A stretch of DNA of 64,000 nt from Janthinobacterium sp. 344 (GCF_900112025.1 NZ_FOKL01000009.1:62001-126000), one strand, 5' to 3'; positions 52,795 to 62,831 are shown, counted from the stretch's first letter. Program-made: numbers and translations. Notes: a model not told the origin generated them from the letters alone.

Positions 52795-52900
52795 GATCTG
52801 CCCTCCTGGTCGGCTGCTGGCGCACCGCGCGCCACTGAGCGACAGCGTGCGCCCGCCGGCGCCGGCGCACCGTTCGCTTACGCACACAGTCCAAAAATCC

Positions 52901-53644
52901 TCAGGCCGGCACTCCGAACGGGCTGCGGATGTCGGCCAGGAATTGCTGCGCGCGCGCATGCCGGGGCCGCGTGAAAAAGTCGGCTGGCGTGGCCCGCTCC
53001 AGCACCTGTCCATGGTCCATGAACCAGACGCGGTCGGCCACTTCGCGCGCAAAACCCATCTCGTGCGTCACGCACACCATCGTCATGCCGCCCTGCGCCA
53101 GGTCGCGCATCACTTGCAGCACCTCGCCCACCATTTCCGGGTCCAGCGCGCTGGTCGGTTCGTCGAACAGCATCAGCGGCGGCTGCATGGCCAGCGCGCG
53201 GGCGATGGCCACGCGCTGCTGCTGCCCGCCGGACAAGGCCGCCGGCATGGCGCGCGCCTTGTGCGCCAGGCCCACCCTTTCCAGCAGGGCCAGCGCCCGC
53301 TCTTGCGCCTCGCGCCGGCTGAGGCCGCGCAGGCGCTGCGGCGCCAGCGCGCAATTGTCCAGCACGGACAAATGGGGAAACAGGTTGAATTGCTGGAAGA
53401 CAAAGCCGATGTGCGAGCGGAACGCATTCACGTCGCGTCCCGGCGCGTGAATATCCTGGCCCGCCACCGTGATGCGGCCCGCGGCGATCGGCTCCAGGCG
53501 GTTGATGGTGCGGATCAGGGTCGACTTGCCGGAGCCGGACGGGCCGCACACCACCAGCACCTCGCCCTTGGCCACATGCTCATCGATGCCGTTCAGGGCG
53601 TGATAGTCGCCATAGTATTTGTGGACGTTGTCAAAGGTGATCAT
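52901..53644 (-). CDS. Polar amino-acid ABC transporter ATPase (GlnQ-like)
   Basis: The 247-residue ATPase has Walker [10 protein letters not shown] near residue 33, Q-loop [12 protein letters not shown], signature [15 protein letters not shown], Walker [13 protein letters not shown] and switch His in VTHEMGFA. It belongs to the HisP/GlnQ subfamily of polar amino-acid importers. Its ATG overlaps the stop of the permease gene (ATGA). It is the last gene of a four-gene importer operon. Confidence 0.95.
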   Translation of the reverse strand: MITFDNVHKYYGDYHALNGIDEHVAKGEVLVVCGPSGSGKSTLIRTINRLEPIAAGRITVAGQDIHAPGRDVNAFRSHIGFVFQQFNLFPHLSVLDNCALAPQRLRGLSRREAQERALALLERVGLAHKARAMPAALSGGQQQRVAIARALAMQPPLMLFDEPTSALDPEMVGEVLQVMRDLAQGGMTMVCVTHEMGFAREVADRVWFMDHGQVLERATPADFFTRPRHARAQQFLADIRSPFGVPA

Positions 53645-54333
53645 GCAGCCGCTTTCAAGAGTCGGGCCTGGCGCCGCTCGAGCCAGAAGGCGGCGCGCGA
53701 CAGGCTGAAACACAGGACAAAATAGGTCATGCCCAGCAGGAAATACACCTGCACGGGTTTCGTCAGCACCAGGCCATTGATTTGCGAGGCGATGAACGAC
53801 ACCTCGGCCAGGCCGATGATGGTGCCGAGCGAGGTTTCCTTGATGGTCGAGACGAACTGGTTGACGAGGGATGGCAGCATGTGGCGCAGCGCCTGCGGCA
53901 GCACCACCGCGCGCATGCTCTCCAGATAACCGAGCCCCAGCGAACGGGCCGCTTCCACCTGCCCCCGTGGCACGGCTTGCACGCCGGCACGCACGATCTC
54001 GGCCAGATAAATGCCGTCGAAAAGCACGAGAGCCGCCAGCATGGTGCCGAACTGCCCGCCTTCATGCCCGGTGATACCGGGCAGGAAGAAATACGCCCAG
54101 AAGATGACGAGCAACAAGGGGATGCCGCGCACCACGTGGATCAGCGCCGCGACGGGCCAGCGCAGCGCGCGCCACGGGCTGAGCCGGGCCAGGCCCAGCA
54201 GCAGCCCCAGCGGCAGGCTCAGCACCAGCGCCAGGCCGGCCAATAGCACCGTCAGCGCCAGGCCGCCCAGCGGTCCCTGCGGGTAGCGGCCCACCAGGAA
54301 GTAGAGCCAGTAATCGTGGATCAGGTCCAGCAT
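53641..54333 (-). CDS. Polar amino-acid ABC transporter permease
   Basis: The 230-residue permease has five to six membrane helices, the HisM/GlnP-family region [12 protein letters not shown], and the EAA loop [23 protein letters not shown]. It forms the channel together with the other permease encoded upstream. Its ATG shares one base with the stop codon of that gene. Confidence 0.93.
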   Translation of the reverse strand: MLDLIHDYWLYFLVGRYPQGPLGGLALTVLLAGLALVLSLPLGLLLGLARLSPWRALRWPVAALIHVVRGIPLLLVIFWAYFFLPGITGHEGGQFGTMLAALVLFDGIYLAEIVRAGVQAVPRGQVEAARSLGLGYLESMRAVVLPQALRHMLPSLVNQFVSTIKETSLGTIIGLAEVSFIASQINGLVLTKPVQVYFLLGMTYFVLCFSLSRAAFWLERRQARLLKAAA

Positions 54334-55031
54334 CAGGCCACCTTTTTTTGCAGCAAGGCCGCCAGGCCGGACAGGGCCAGCGAGACGGCCAGGTAGGCCA
54401 CGCTGGCAAAGACGAAGGCGTCCACGCTGCGGAACGAGGCCGCTTCCACGCGCTGCGTCTGGTACATCAGCTCGGCCACGCCGATGACGGTGGCGATGCT
54501 GGTGTTTTGCCACAGGGCCAGGGTTTGCGACAGCAGCGGCGGCGCGGCCAGGCGCAGCGCCTGTGGCAAGATGCACAATCGCATGGTGGCGAGAAAGCTG
54601 AAACCGAGCGCCCGGCCCGCCTCAAATTGCTGGGCGGGAATGGCGCGGATGCCGCTGCGGATATCCTCCGCCATGTAGGCGGCCGTATATAAGGTCAGGG
54701 CCGTGATGGCGCTGGCGGCCTCGATATTGCCGGCATACAAACGTTCCTTCCACGCATCGGGCAGCAGTTCGGGCGCGCCGAAATACCAGAACAGGAAATG
54801 CGCCAGCAGGGGCACGTTACGGATCAGCTCGACATACGCGGCGCCCAGCGCATTCAGCAGCCGCGACGGCGCCAGCCGCAGCATCGCCACGCCGCAGGCC
54901 AGCGGCAGGGAGAGCAGCAAGGTGATGCCCATCAGTTGCAGGGACAGCAGCAAGCCCGACAGCAGCCAGTCGCGGTAGTCGCCGGACAGCAGAAAGTTCA
55001 GATCAAATTGGAGCATGATGGTGAAATACAT
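54333..55031 (-). CDS. Polar amino-acid ABC transporter permease
   Basis: The 232-residue permease has the same family features: LIRNVPLLAHFLFWYFG and the EAA loop EDIRSGIRAIPAQQFEAGRALGF. No good ribosome-binding site precedes the ATG at 55031; an in-frame ATG at 55016 is an alternative. A large palindrome separates it from the upstream binding-protein gene. The GltJ/GltK-type pair suggests import of glutamate or aspartate-like amino acids. Confidence 0.92.
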   Translation of the reverse strand: MYFTIMLQFDLNFLLSGDYRDWLLSGLLLSLQLMGITLLLSLPLACGVAMLRLAPSRLLNALGAAYVELIRNVPLLAHFLFWYFGAPELLPDAWKERLYAGNIEAASAITALTLYTAAYMAEDIRSGIRAIPAQQFEAGRALGFSFLATMRLCILPQALRLAAPPLLSQTLALWQNTSIATVIGVAELMYQTQRVEAASFRSVDAFVFASVAYLAVSLALSGLAALLQKKVA

Positions 55032-55043
55032 TGACGCCGAAGA

Positions 55044-55157
55044 AAACCGTGGCGAGCGGCGGCGATGCGTGGCCGAGAAGCGCCACCGCGCCGCCCCACG
55101 GGGGCGCCCAGCCCGTGAGCATCGCCGGCCGCAACGCCCATCCGCTCGCTACGGTTT
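55044..55157. repeat. Large intercistronic palindrome
   Basis: Outer arms AAACCGTGGCGAGCGG and CCGCTCGCTACGGTTT pair with one mismatch. Next inward, GGCGATGC pairs with GCATCGCC. The 114-bp element fills nearly all of the space between the binding-protein gene and the first permease gene. It would form a stable RNA stem-loop in the operon mRNA. Confidence 0.8.
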
Positions 55158-55169
55158 GGTTAGGCGTTG

Positions 55170-56000
55170 TTAGGCGTCAATCTTGTCCGATTCGATCTTG
55201 AAGGTGCGTTTTTGAAACTTCACATTGCTCGTCGGGCCATACCATTTGAAGAACAGCTGCTCCGCCTCGCCCGATTTTTCCAGGCCGCGCAGCACATTGT
55301 CGACGGCCGCCTTGAAGCCCTTCTCGCCCTTGCGGATGCCGAATGCGAAGACTTCCTGGCTGATGTTTTGCGGCAGGACGATGTAATCCTTTTGCGCGGC
55401 GCCCAGCTTGGCGTAATTGTTCAGCAGCGACACTTCATCATCGACATAGCCGATGCCCTTGCCTTGCTGCAGGCCGAGATAAGCCTGGCCCGCCGTCTCG
55501 AACGTCACCACGTCCACGCCGGGCACGGCCTTGCGGATATTCGGCTCCTGCGTGCCGCCCTTGACGGTCAGCACTTTCTTGCCGGCCAGGCCCGCGACGC
55601 TGGTGATTTGGCTGCTCTTTTTCACCAGCACGCGCTGGCCCGTGTAAAACGTCGACAAGGAAAAGTCGACCAGCGCTTCGCGTTCCTTGTTATGCGTCAG
55701 GGAGGCCGTGAGGATGTCCACGCGGCCCTGTTGCAATTCGGGAATGCGGGCCGCCACGGCCAGCTGTTTCACGACGGCCTTGACGCCCAGGCTCCTGGCG
55801 ATGGCGCGGCACAGGTCCACTTCATAGCCGACCAGCTCGCGCGACCTGGCGTCGATAAAACTGTTCGGTTCGTCCGTGCCCAGGGTGCCGCAGACCAGCT
55901 CGCCCTTCGCCTTGATGCCGGCCAGCTGGTCGGCTTGCGCCACCGGCGTCAACGCCACAGTGGTAAAAAGAAGGGCGGCGAACGGAAGACGGGTCTGCAT
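55170..56000 (-). CDS. Periplasmic amino-acid binding protein (GltI-like)
   Basis: The 276-residue protein has a signal peptide (MQTRLPFAALLFTTVALTPVAQA) and the type-II periplasmic binding fold (GELVCGTLGTDEPNSF, GYEVDLCRAIARSLG, VDILTASLTHNKEREALVDFS). It resembles GltI-type glutamate/aspartate binding proteins, which bind the amino acid and deliver it to the permeases. It is the first gene of the operon, transcribed ahead of the palindrome. Confidence 0.93.
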   Translation of the reverse strand: MQTRLPFAALLFTTVALTPVAQADQLAGIKAKGELVCGTLGTDEPNSFIDARSRELVGYEVDLCRAIARSLGVKAVVKQLAVAARIPELQQGRVDILTASLTHNKEREALVDFSLSTFYTGQRVLVKKSSQITSVAGLAGKKVLTVKGGTQEPNIRKAVPGVDVVTFETAGQAYLGLQQGKGIGYVDDEVSLLNNYAKLGAAQKDYIVLPQNISQEVFAFGIRKGEKGFKAAVDNVLRGLEKSGEAEQLFFKWYGPTSNVKFQKRTFKIESDKIDA

Positions 56001-56096
56001 GGGATTCCTCGGATGGCGTAAATGATGCCGCCATTAGACCGCAGCGGCCTTATTTCCAAAAAGGAATCTTTTCACCCTTGCTTATGAGCAAATCAT

Positions 56097-58202
56097 CTAA
56101 GGGGCAAGCGCCTTCGCTTCCCCTTCGAGGCGCCGTATCGCCGCCTTCGCGCCGCCCGCGCCCGGATAGCCGGGGTCGAGCAGCAACGCTTGCCTGTAAG
56201 CCGCCGCCGCCTGGTCGCGCAAGCCTTGTGCCGCATACAATTCGGCCAGGCTATCTTGCAGGTTCGCATCGCGCGGATGCAGCTGGACGGCGGCCTGCAG
56301 CACGGCCGTGCCCTGTGCGATGGCGCCGCTGCCTTGCAGACGGTAGGCTTCCTCGTTCAGCGCCGCCGGACTGGCGGCGCCTGGCGGATGGCGCAGCAGT
56401 GCCATCCGCAGCGCGGCGATGGCCGGTTCGGTATTGCCGGCACGCAGCAAGGTCAAGCCCTGCAGCGCGTAGGCGCGGTCGCTGAGCGGATACAGCGCCA
56501 CGGCCAGGCGGCTGGCCGCCAGCGCTGCGTCCATTTCGCCACGCGCGGCCTGGCTTTGCGCCAGGTCCTGCAGCTCAGAGACGAAATCGGGATAGGCGAG
56601 CTGGCCATGGAAGGCGGTGCGCAGCTTGCCGTCCAGATCGAGAATGGAAGGCGCGGTCGCCGGCCAGGCGACGGCGGCCGTGCGGTCCCAGCTGCCCGCC
56701 AGGGCGATGATCGCCTGCTCGAAAGCAGGGTCGAAACGCGGCAGGTGGCCAGCCCTCACCCCTTGCGATAGCAGGATATAGTCGCGCGCAAACGCCAGCG
56801 CGCCGCCATGCGCGTATCGGTCCAGGCTGACACCGGACTGGCGCAGTTGTTCCGCCATGCTGGCGCCGGCCGCCAGGAACACGCGGCCACCTGCGGGATG
56901 GCGCGCCGCCTCGATGAAGGGACGCGCGGCCGCCGCAGCCGGCACCAGCGCGTGCCGGTTGATTTGCGCAAAGGCTTCGCGCGTGGCGGCCGCATCCGCA
57001 TACGCTTCAGGCGTACGCTCGGCATATGCCCGGCCCTCCTCGAACAGGCCTTGCGCCACCTGATAAGCGCGCTGCGCGCCGGCATCGGCGATATACGTTT
57101 TCAGCCGCCACGGCTCGCCCGTGACGACCTCGAACAGGCGCTGCGCCACCGCCTCCGTATTGGCGCGCTCGAGATTGGCGGCGACGGCAATGGTGAGCTT
57201 GCGCGAGGGAAAGCTGAACAGGTAAGTCACCGTTTCCGGCTGCTGGCCGCTATGGGCGATGGCATAGCGCCCGCCAGTCGGCAGGATTTCCCAGCCCATG
57301 CCGTAGTCCGTCAAACGGCCCGCGCGCGTGGCCATCGGCTGCACCATGGCCGCCACGCTGGTCGCCGAGAGGATCTTGCCATCATGGATGCCCTTGCCGA
57401 AAGCCAGCATGTCGGGCACGCTGGCACGCGTGCCTCCGGCCGAAAAGCGGCTGCTGATATCGACAAATTCCGAATTCCTCAGCTCCTGGCCGTCCAGCCG
57501 GTAGCCACGCACGCGATGGGCGATCACGGCGTCCGGGTCGTCCATGCGGGTGGCCGCCATGCCCAGCGGTCCCCACACGTGGCGCCGCATGTAGCCGCCA
57601 TAGCTTTCTCCCGAGACGCCTTCGATGACGGCGCCCAGCAGGTTGTAGCCATAGCTCGTATAACGGAAGCGCGTGCCTGGTTCGGCGATCAGCTCGAACT
57701 GTTCGAAAACGGCGAGGGATTGACGCGTGGTCTTGTGTTCCTTGAAATGCTGCTCTGTGCGGTTATCGCGGTAAGCATCAATGCCGCCCAGGTGGCCCAG
57801 CAACTGGCGCACCGTCACGGGAAACGCTTTCACGGGGAAATACGCCACATAGCTTTGCACGGGCGCATCGAGGTCGACCTTGCCCTGCTCCAGCAGTTGC
57901 AGGATGGCCACCGCCGTCATGGGCTTGGTGACGGACGCCAGGCGATAGCTGGACCGCGCAGTCGCCGGCACGCGGTTTTCCAGGTCCGCGTAACCATAGC
58001 CTTTTACCCATTCCACCTCGCCTTGGGCAAACCCCACGGTCATGCCAGGGATGCGTTCCGCCGTCATGCGCTGGGCCACCCAGCCATCGAAATCAGCCAG
58101 GCGCGCAGCCAGGGGGGAGGCGGGGGCAGAGGCGGCTTGCGCCACGCCACACAGGAGCGCCAGTGCGCCGGCGAAACATGGATATTTGCTGCTTTGTATC
58201 AT
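56097..58202 (-). CDS. Serine beta-lactamase-like protein with TPR tail
   Basis: The protein has about 701 residues with a signal peptide (ALALLCGVAQA). Residues 30-400 form a class C beta-lactamase/DD-peptidase fold with S90-V-T-K93, a YTS motif at 181-183 and HSG at 317-319. The usual Asn of YxN is Ser, as in LACTB-like members. The C-terminal half from about residue 540 is TPR-like. It is periplasmic and probably hydrolyses an ester or peptide rather than a beta-lactam. AGGG is six bases before the ATG at 58202; an ATG at 58208 is also possible. Divergent from the LytS gene. Confidence 0.85.
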   Translation of the reverse strand: MIQSSKYPCFAGALALLCGVAQAASAPASPLAARLADFDGWVAQRMTAERIPGMTVGFAQGEVEWVKGYGYADLENRVPATARSSYRLASVTKPMTAVAILQLLEQGKVDLDAPVQSYVAYFPVKAFPVTVRQLLGHLGGIDAYRDNRTEQHFKEHKTTRQSLAVFEQFELIAEPGTRFRYTSYGYNLLGAVIEGVSGESYGGYMRRHVWGPLGMAATRMDDPDAVIAHRVRGYRLDGQELRNSEFVDISSRFSAGGTRASVPDMLAFGKGIHDGKILSATSVAAMVQPMATRAGRLTDYGMGWEILPTGGRYAIAHSGQQPETVTYLFSFPSRKLTIAVAANLERANTEAVAQRLFEVVTGEPWRLKTYIADAGAQRAYQVAQGLFEEGRAYAERTPEAYADAAATREAFAQINRHALVPAAAAARPFIEAARHPAGGRVFLAAGASMAEQLRQSGVSLDRYAHGGALAFARDYILLSQGVRAGHLPRFDPAFEQAIIALAGSWDRTAAVAWPATAPSILDLDGKLRTAFHGQLAYPDFVSELQDLAQSQAARGEMDAALAASRLAVALYPLSDRAYALQGLTLLRAGNTEPAIAALRMALLRHPPGAASPAALNEEAYRLQGSGAIAQGTAVLQAAVQLHPRDANLQDSLAELYAAQGLRDQAAAAYRQALLLDPGYPGAGGAKAAIRRLEGEAKALAP

Positions 58203-58373
58203 CTTCATCCCTGGTTGAGGCCGCGTCTGGCGCGCGGCGCTGGCCAATATTACGGGGATTTCACGCGCCACTGGCGGCGCATGCACGAAATGCACTTGCT
58301 TGGCATGAATTGCACCGGCAGCCACAAAAGTGTTGCAAAAGAGTAGACAAAGAGTGCCGCGCAAGCAGCTACA

Positions 58374-60023
58374 ATGCCCGCCATGCCCTCTTTCCTACGC
58401 TGCCTGCTGCTGTGTTGCCTGGCCCTGCCCTGCTTCGCCATGGGCACGCAACGCCTATCATTGGACGACGGCTGGCGCGCCTGCGGCGCGGCCACCGCGA
58501 CACCCGGCGCCTCGCTGCACCAGCTGCTCCAGCCGGGTCAACTGCTGTGCCTGGAGCGCGAGCTGAGCCTGGCCGCCACGCCGCCGAGGCCGCAGGTGCT
58601 GGTACTGTCGGCACTGGCCGCCAGCGCGCTGTGGCTGGACGGGGTTTTGATCGGCAGCAATGGCCGGCCCGCGCGGCAGCCCGGCGAGGAGACAGCGGGC
58701 GACATCGATTTCGCCCTCCCCTTGGCATCGCAGCAGCTGACACCGGGCACGCACCAGCTGCGCCTGCTGCTATCGACGCAGCACGTGCCGGCGCGCCTGG
58801 CGTCACCGTTTCATGCGCTGTACCTGCTGGACCGGCAAGACTATCGCACGGCACTGGCCTGGCACCGGCTACCGCCGCTGTTGCTGGCCGGGGCACTGGG
58901 CGCCGCCGCCCTGCTCTTCCTGGCCTTGACGGGGCTGTACCAGCGGCAGCGGCACTGGGCCATCTTTGCGACGCTGTGTCTGGTAGCGGCACTGCTGCTG
59001 GTGGCGGAAACCTGGCGCAGCTTTGCCGGCTATGCCTATCCCCTGCACCTGCCGCGGCTGTATCTGGTCAGCGTCCTGACCTGGCTGTTTTCCACCTTGC
59101 TGCCCGTGTATTTTCATGCAGCCTACCGCCTGCCGCACCGGCCGCTGGCGGCCGCCGTGCTGTTCGCGCTCATCGCGCTGGCCGGGGCCCTGCCCGCGCA
59201 TTTCGACAGCCGCTGCTGGTGGATGTTTTGCGCCGGGCTGGCGGCCAGCCTGGCGCTGAACCTGCTGGCCCTGCGACGCCGCCTGCCGGGAAGCCGCTCC
59301 GGCACCCTGATCGCGCTCGCCTCGTGCATCCTGTTCCTGCTGACCGGCAGCCAATTTGCCGAAGGCGGCTTCGCGCTCGTCGTCTGCTTCCTGCTGCCGC
59401 CCTTGTGCGCCCAATTGCTGGCGCAACTGCTGGGCGAGCGCAGCAAGGCGGCGCGCGCCCGGCAGCTGGAAAACCAGCTCTTGCGCAAAAGCATGCAACC
59501 GCATTTCCTGATGAACTCCCTGAGCCTGATCAGCGAACTCAATGCGCAGTCGCCGCAGGCGGCCGATGCGTTCATCGAGGCACTGGGTGCCGAGCTGCGC
59601 ATGCTCAACGAGTACGCGCAACAAGCCAGCATCGCCCTGACGCAGGAACTGGCGCTGTGCCACAATTACCTGCGCATCATGAGCACGCGGCTACAGCAGC
59701 CCTGCCACCTGCAGCTCGATGGCGACGCGGCGGGCATCAGCGTGCCGCCCGCCATCCTGCTGACGGCACTGGAAAATGCGTTCAGCCACAACCGCTACCG
59801 GCATGGTGCCGTTTTTCTGCTGCAACTGGAAAAACGCGGCCAAACGCAGCGGCTCACCCTCTCGCTGCCATCGGGCGAGCTGCGCCAGCATGCGGGCAGC
59901 GGCGTGGGGGAACAGTACATTCGCAGCAGCCTGCATACCGTGTTTGGCGATAGCGCCCGCTATGACTGCGCGCCGCAGCAACAGGGCTGGCGCCTCACTT
60001 TCACCTTGCCTGTGACACCATGA
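58374..60023 (+). CDS. LytS/YehU-type sensor histidine kinase
   Basis: The 549-residue protein has a signal peptide, a periplasmic jelly-roll-like 7TMR-DISM-type domain up to about residue 160, seven hydrophobic segments (about residues 165-350), and the His_kinase box QPHFLMNSL with His377, followed by an N-box (ALENAFSHNR) in the ATPase domain. The G-box region looks shortened. It would phosphorylate the LytTR regulator encoded with 4-bp overlap. No ribosome-binding site is obvious at either of the two ATG codons, 58374 and 58383. Confidence 0.9.
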   Translation: MPAMPSFLRCLLLCCLALPCFAMGTQRLSLDDGWRACGAATATPGASLHQLLQPGQLLCLERELSLAATPPRPQVLVLSALAASALWLDGVLIGSNGRPARQPGEETAGDIDFALPLASQQLTPGTHQLRLLLSTQHVPARLASPFHALYLLDRQDYRTALAWHRLPPLLLAGALGAAALLFLALTGLYQRQRHWAIFATLCLVAALLLVAETWRSFAGYAYPLHLPRLYLVSVLTWLFSTLLPVYFHAAYRLPHRPLAAAVLFALIALAGALPAHFDSRCWWMFCAGLAASLALNLLALRRRLPGSRSGTLIALASCILFLLTGSQFAEGGFALVVCFLLPPLCAQLLAQLLGERSKAARARQLENQLLRKSMQPHFLMNSLSLISELNAQSPQAADAFIEALGAELRMLNEYAQQASIALTQELALCHNYLRIMSTRLQQPCHLQLDGDAAGISVPPAILLTALENAFSHNRYRHGAVFLLQLEKRGQTQRLTLSLPSGELRQHAGSGVGEQYIRSSLHTVFGDSARYDCAPQQQGWRLTFTLPVTP

Positions 60024-60709
60024 AAATCTTGATACTGGAAGATGAACCGCTGATCGCGCAAGGCCTGGAGCGCGAGGTGCGCGCGCATTTCGGCGCGCAC
60101 CTGACGGCGCTGGCCCTGCACGACACGGTGGAACAGGCGCTGGCCGCCGTGCGGCAGGATGGCTGCGACTTGCTGCTGCTGGACTTGCATCTGCACGGCG
60201 CCGACGGTTATGAATTGCTGCGCCTGGCCGGCAGCATCCCGTTCCAGACCATTATCGTCTCGGCCCACGCGGAACGCTCGATCACCGCCTTCGAGTTTGG
60301 CGTGCTCGACTTTGTCGCCAAGCCCTTCAGCCGCGAACGTCTGCACAAGGCCTTAGAGCGCTATGTCCGACAGCATACGCAGGCCGCCTCGCTGGCGGTG
60401 AAGAAGCGGGGCACGCTGGAATGGATCGCCGTGGCCGAGATCGACTACGTGCAGGCTGATGGCCACTACAGCAACATCGTCCTGCGCAGCGGCGAACAGT
60501 GCTTTCACGACTTGGCGATCGACAAGCTGATGCCCCTGCTGCCGCCGCACTTCCTGCGCGTGCACCGTTCCTACATCGTCAACAGCCTCGGTTTCAAGCG
60601 GTTGCAGATCGCGGCGGGTGGCAAATACGCGCTCGACACGCAGACCAGCACGGGCATTCCCGTTTCACGCAGCAGCTATCCGCAGTTGAAACAGCGCCTG
60701 CTGGGTTAA
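60020..60709 (+). CDS. LytTR-family response regulator
   Basis: The 229-residue regulator has a receiver domain (EDEP near residue 7, phosphoacceptor Asp55 in LLLLDLHLHG, Lys in AKPF) and a C-terminal LytTR DNA-binding domain (IAVAEIDYVQADGHYSNIVLRSG, FLRVHRSYIVN). It overlaps the kinase gene (ATGA). Its targets are unknown; the divergent serine hydrolase gene is a possible one. Confidence 0.93.
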   Translation: MKILILEDEPLIAQGLEREVRAHFGAHLTALALHDTVEQALAAVRQDGCDLLLLDLHLHGADGYELLRLAGSIPFQTIIVSAHAERSITAFEFGVLDFVAKPFSRERLHKALERYVRQHTQAASLAVKKRGTLEWIAVAEIDYVQADGHYSNIVLRSGEQCFHDLAIDKLMPLLPPHFLRVHRSYIVNSLGFKRLQIAAGGKYALDTQTSTGIPVSRSSYPQLKQRLLG

Positions 60710-60716
60710 TACAGCA

Positions 60717-61589
60717 TTACCAGTGCGGCGCGTAGTTGGGAAACGGCGCAGCCATGTGTTCCGCTTCGGCCGGTGGCGCCATCCAGTCGCGCGGGTCGAC
60801 CTTGTAATACTGCAGGAATTGCGCGTACAGCTCTTCGTGGTGCTCGGCCATCTGGTAGGGCTTTTCAAAGAAGGTTTCCGTTGCCACGGCAAAGAATTCG
60901 GCCGGGTTGGTGGCGCCGTAATGGTCCATCACGCTTTGCTGCTGATAGATGGCATCGTGGCGCAGGTTGTCGAAGTCGCGCGACAGCACCGTGGCCCAGC
61001 TGCGGTAGCTCGACACGTTCGGCAGGTACGGCGCGCCATTCGCGGCGCCCGATTCACTGTCGAGCTGATGCGCGAATTCGTGCAGCACCACGTTGTGGCC
61101 ATCGGTCCAGTCCGCCGCGCCGCGCTGCACGTGGTCCCAGGCCAGCACCACGCGGCCATCGCCCCACGATTCGCCCAGCAAGCCATTCGCCGACGGCGTG
61201 ACGACGCCGCCCGGCCCCACTTCATTGCGCCTGACAATGAATTCCGTGGGATACACGAGGATGGTATCGAGTTCCGGATACACCTGGGTCTGGCGATTGA
61301 GCAGCAGCAAACACGCCTGGCCGGCGATGGTGTAGCGCATCTCGTCCGTGATATCCAGGCCGCCGCAGCCGACGAATTTCTTTTGGTACAGGAACTGCAC
61401 CACCAGCCGGCGCAACTGCTCCTGCAGCGGCGCCGGCATGCGCCGGTAGACGGGAATATTCTTTTCCAGCACGGCCAGCCCTTCCGGCGGCAGGGGTTTC
61501 GCCAGGGCACGCTTCAAGCGCCAGCGGGGGAACCACAGGGAAAAAACGATGGCGACTGTCACGAGGGCAATCCACAGCAGCGGATTCAT
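60717..61589 (-). CDS. mtfA: MtfA-like M90 zinc peptidase
   Basis: The 290-residue protein has one N-terminal hydrophobic segment (about residues 4-20), HEFAH at 170-174 and a downstream Glu in AEFFAVATETFFEKP. This matches MtfA, which in E. coli binds the Mlc repressor and so affects glucose PTS expression, and is a zinc peptidase. The start at 61589 lacks a strong ribosome-binding site. It is convergent with the LytTR regulator gene, 7 bp apart. Confidence 0.9.
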   Translation of the reverse strand: MNPLLWIALVTVAIVFSLWFPRWRLKRALAKPLPPEGLAVLEKNIPVYRRMPAPLQEQLRRLVVQFLYQKKFVGCGGLDITDEMRYTIAGQACLLLLNRQTQVYPELDTILVYPTEFIVRRNEVGPGGVVTPSANGLLGESWGDGRVVLAWDHVQRGAADWTDGHNVVLHEFAHQLDSESGAANGAPYLPNVSSYRSWATVLSRDFDNLRHDAIYQQQSVMDHYGATNPAEFFAVATETFFEKPYQMAEHHEELYAQFLQYYKVDPRDWMAPPAEAEHMAAPFPNYAPHW

Positions 61590-61768
61590 GCGGCTACCCG
61601 TTTCAGGCAACGCAAAGGCGGAAAGACGAACGGGGCGGCGTAGGCAGACAAGGACAAGCTCCTTCAGGTGAACCCGCGCAGTGCGGGCGGCAGTCCAGCC
61701 CACATGGGGATGCTTGCAGTCTTTTCAATCCGCCAACGTCAAGCGCATGGCGCACCCACCGTGCAACG

Positions 61769-61793
61769 CCAAAAGCCGGGTCGCAACCCGGCT
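61769..61793 (-). terminator. Terminator of the 206-residue protein gene
   Basis: AGCCGGGT and ACCCGGCT form a stem with loop TGCG/CGCA, followed on the minus strand by TTTT, about 60 bp after that gene's stop. Confidence 0.72.
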
Positions 61794-61852
61794 CTCAACA
61801 TGCTTCCAATACGACCAACAACAAGCCTGACGCCTGCCAGGCGCGGTGCGTA

Positions 61853-62473
61853 TTACTCCGCAGTTTTCTGCTGCGGCGCGCCGAACAGGGCGGCCACCAG
61901 CGGATCGCGCGTCACGGGACCGCGGTTGACGCGGATGGCGTAATGCGTGTCATCGGCCAGGATGTGGAAGTGGCGGCCGCTGCCTGCCATGCTTTGCTCG
62001 CGCAGGCCGGGACGGTCCTTGCGCGGTGGCGCGCCTTCGCGTTTCGGCTGGACGATGGCGGCCAGGAAGGCACGCACGCGCTCAGGATCGGGGGTCAGCT
62101 GGTACACTGCCTTGCCCAGGTAGGTGGCGGTGCCTTCGATGTAGCGGGCCAGTTCGATCACGCCCGCTTCGCGCAGGTCGCGGATGTATTTGCGGGCGCC
62201 CGATGGGGAAAACTTGAGGAACCAGGCGATTTCATCAGCCAGCATCTCGTGCAGCGACAGTTCGCCGATCAGCTTTTGCATGTTTTCGATACGGCGCAGG
62301 GTGGCGGACGTCGAACGCACGCGCTCGATCGGCGCCATGGAAATGGGATTCATGCGCTCCGGGGGAATCGGTGCTGCACGTTCGACCATTTGCGAGCCTT
62401 TTTCGGGGCTACGAAGTTCCTGGTGCGCTGCCTTTAATTCGCTCTTCACGTGAGACTGAGTCATTGCATGCAT
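61853..62473 (-). CDS. Hypothetical protein with winged-helix-like domain
   Basis: The 206-residue protein has a central segment, about residues 60-130, that reads as a helix-turn-helix: LSLHEMLADEIAWFLKFSPSGARKYIRDLREAGVIEL (in part FSPSGARKYIRDLREAG), followed by a wing. The C-terminal part is basic (PKREGAPPRKDRPG). AAGGAG precedes the start. It may bind DNA. The family is not one I can name; similar proteins are known to me only as conserved hypotheticals in related betaproteobacteria. Confidence 0.72.
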   Translation of the reverse strand: MHAMTQSHVKSELKAAHQELRSPEKGSQMVERAAPIPPERMNPISMAPIERVRSTSATLRRIENMQKLIGELSLHEMLADEIAWFLKFSPSGARKYIRDLREAGVIELARYIEGTATYLGKAVYQLTPDPERVRAFLAAIVQPKREGAPPRKDRPGLREQSMAGSGRHFHILADDTHYAIRVNRGPVTRDPLVAALFGAPQQKTAE

Positions 62474-62831
62474 TTGAATACTCCTTTTTTAACGATTACC
62501 GGTAGCCCGGATTGTTAAATTCTTGGCAATTTTTATGCCAGAAAGCCACAAATCCTAGGCGTCTGACCAAAGAATGCCAGTGCCACCCCCTCCTGGTCTG
62601 TGCGTTAACGAACATTAGAAGCAAGAAAATGAAAAATATTTCCACGTGGAATTATTTTTCCCCGCCTTGCCGATTCCTCGTCGCCATTCGCCGCGCTAGG
62701 TGAAATAGCGAACAGAAGCGCGAGCGGCATTGCAATAAATTCAAGTCTCATGCGCGGTGTCCGTGCCTGCCACTGGCTCCCCGACACCGTCTGCCGTCCG
62801 CGTTGCAACCAACTCTTGCAAAGGAACCATC
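62474..62831. other. Intergenic region with no gene seen
   Basis: The 358-bp space is AT-rich in the middle. It should hold divergent promoters for the unknown DNA-binding-like gene and the small lipoprotein gene. I see no clear hairpin, repeat or coding frame with a ribosome-binding site. Confidence 0.5.
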
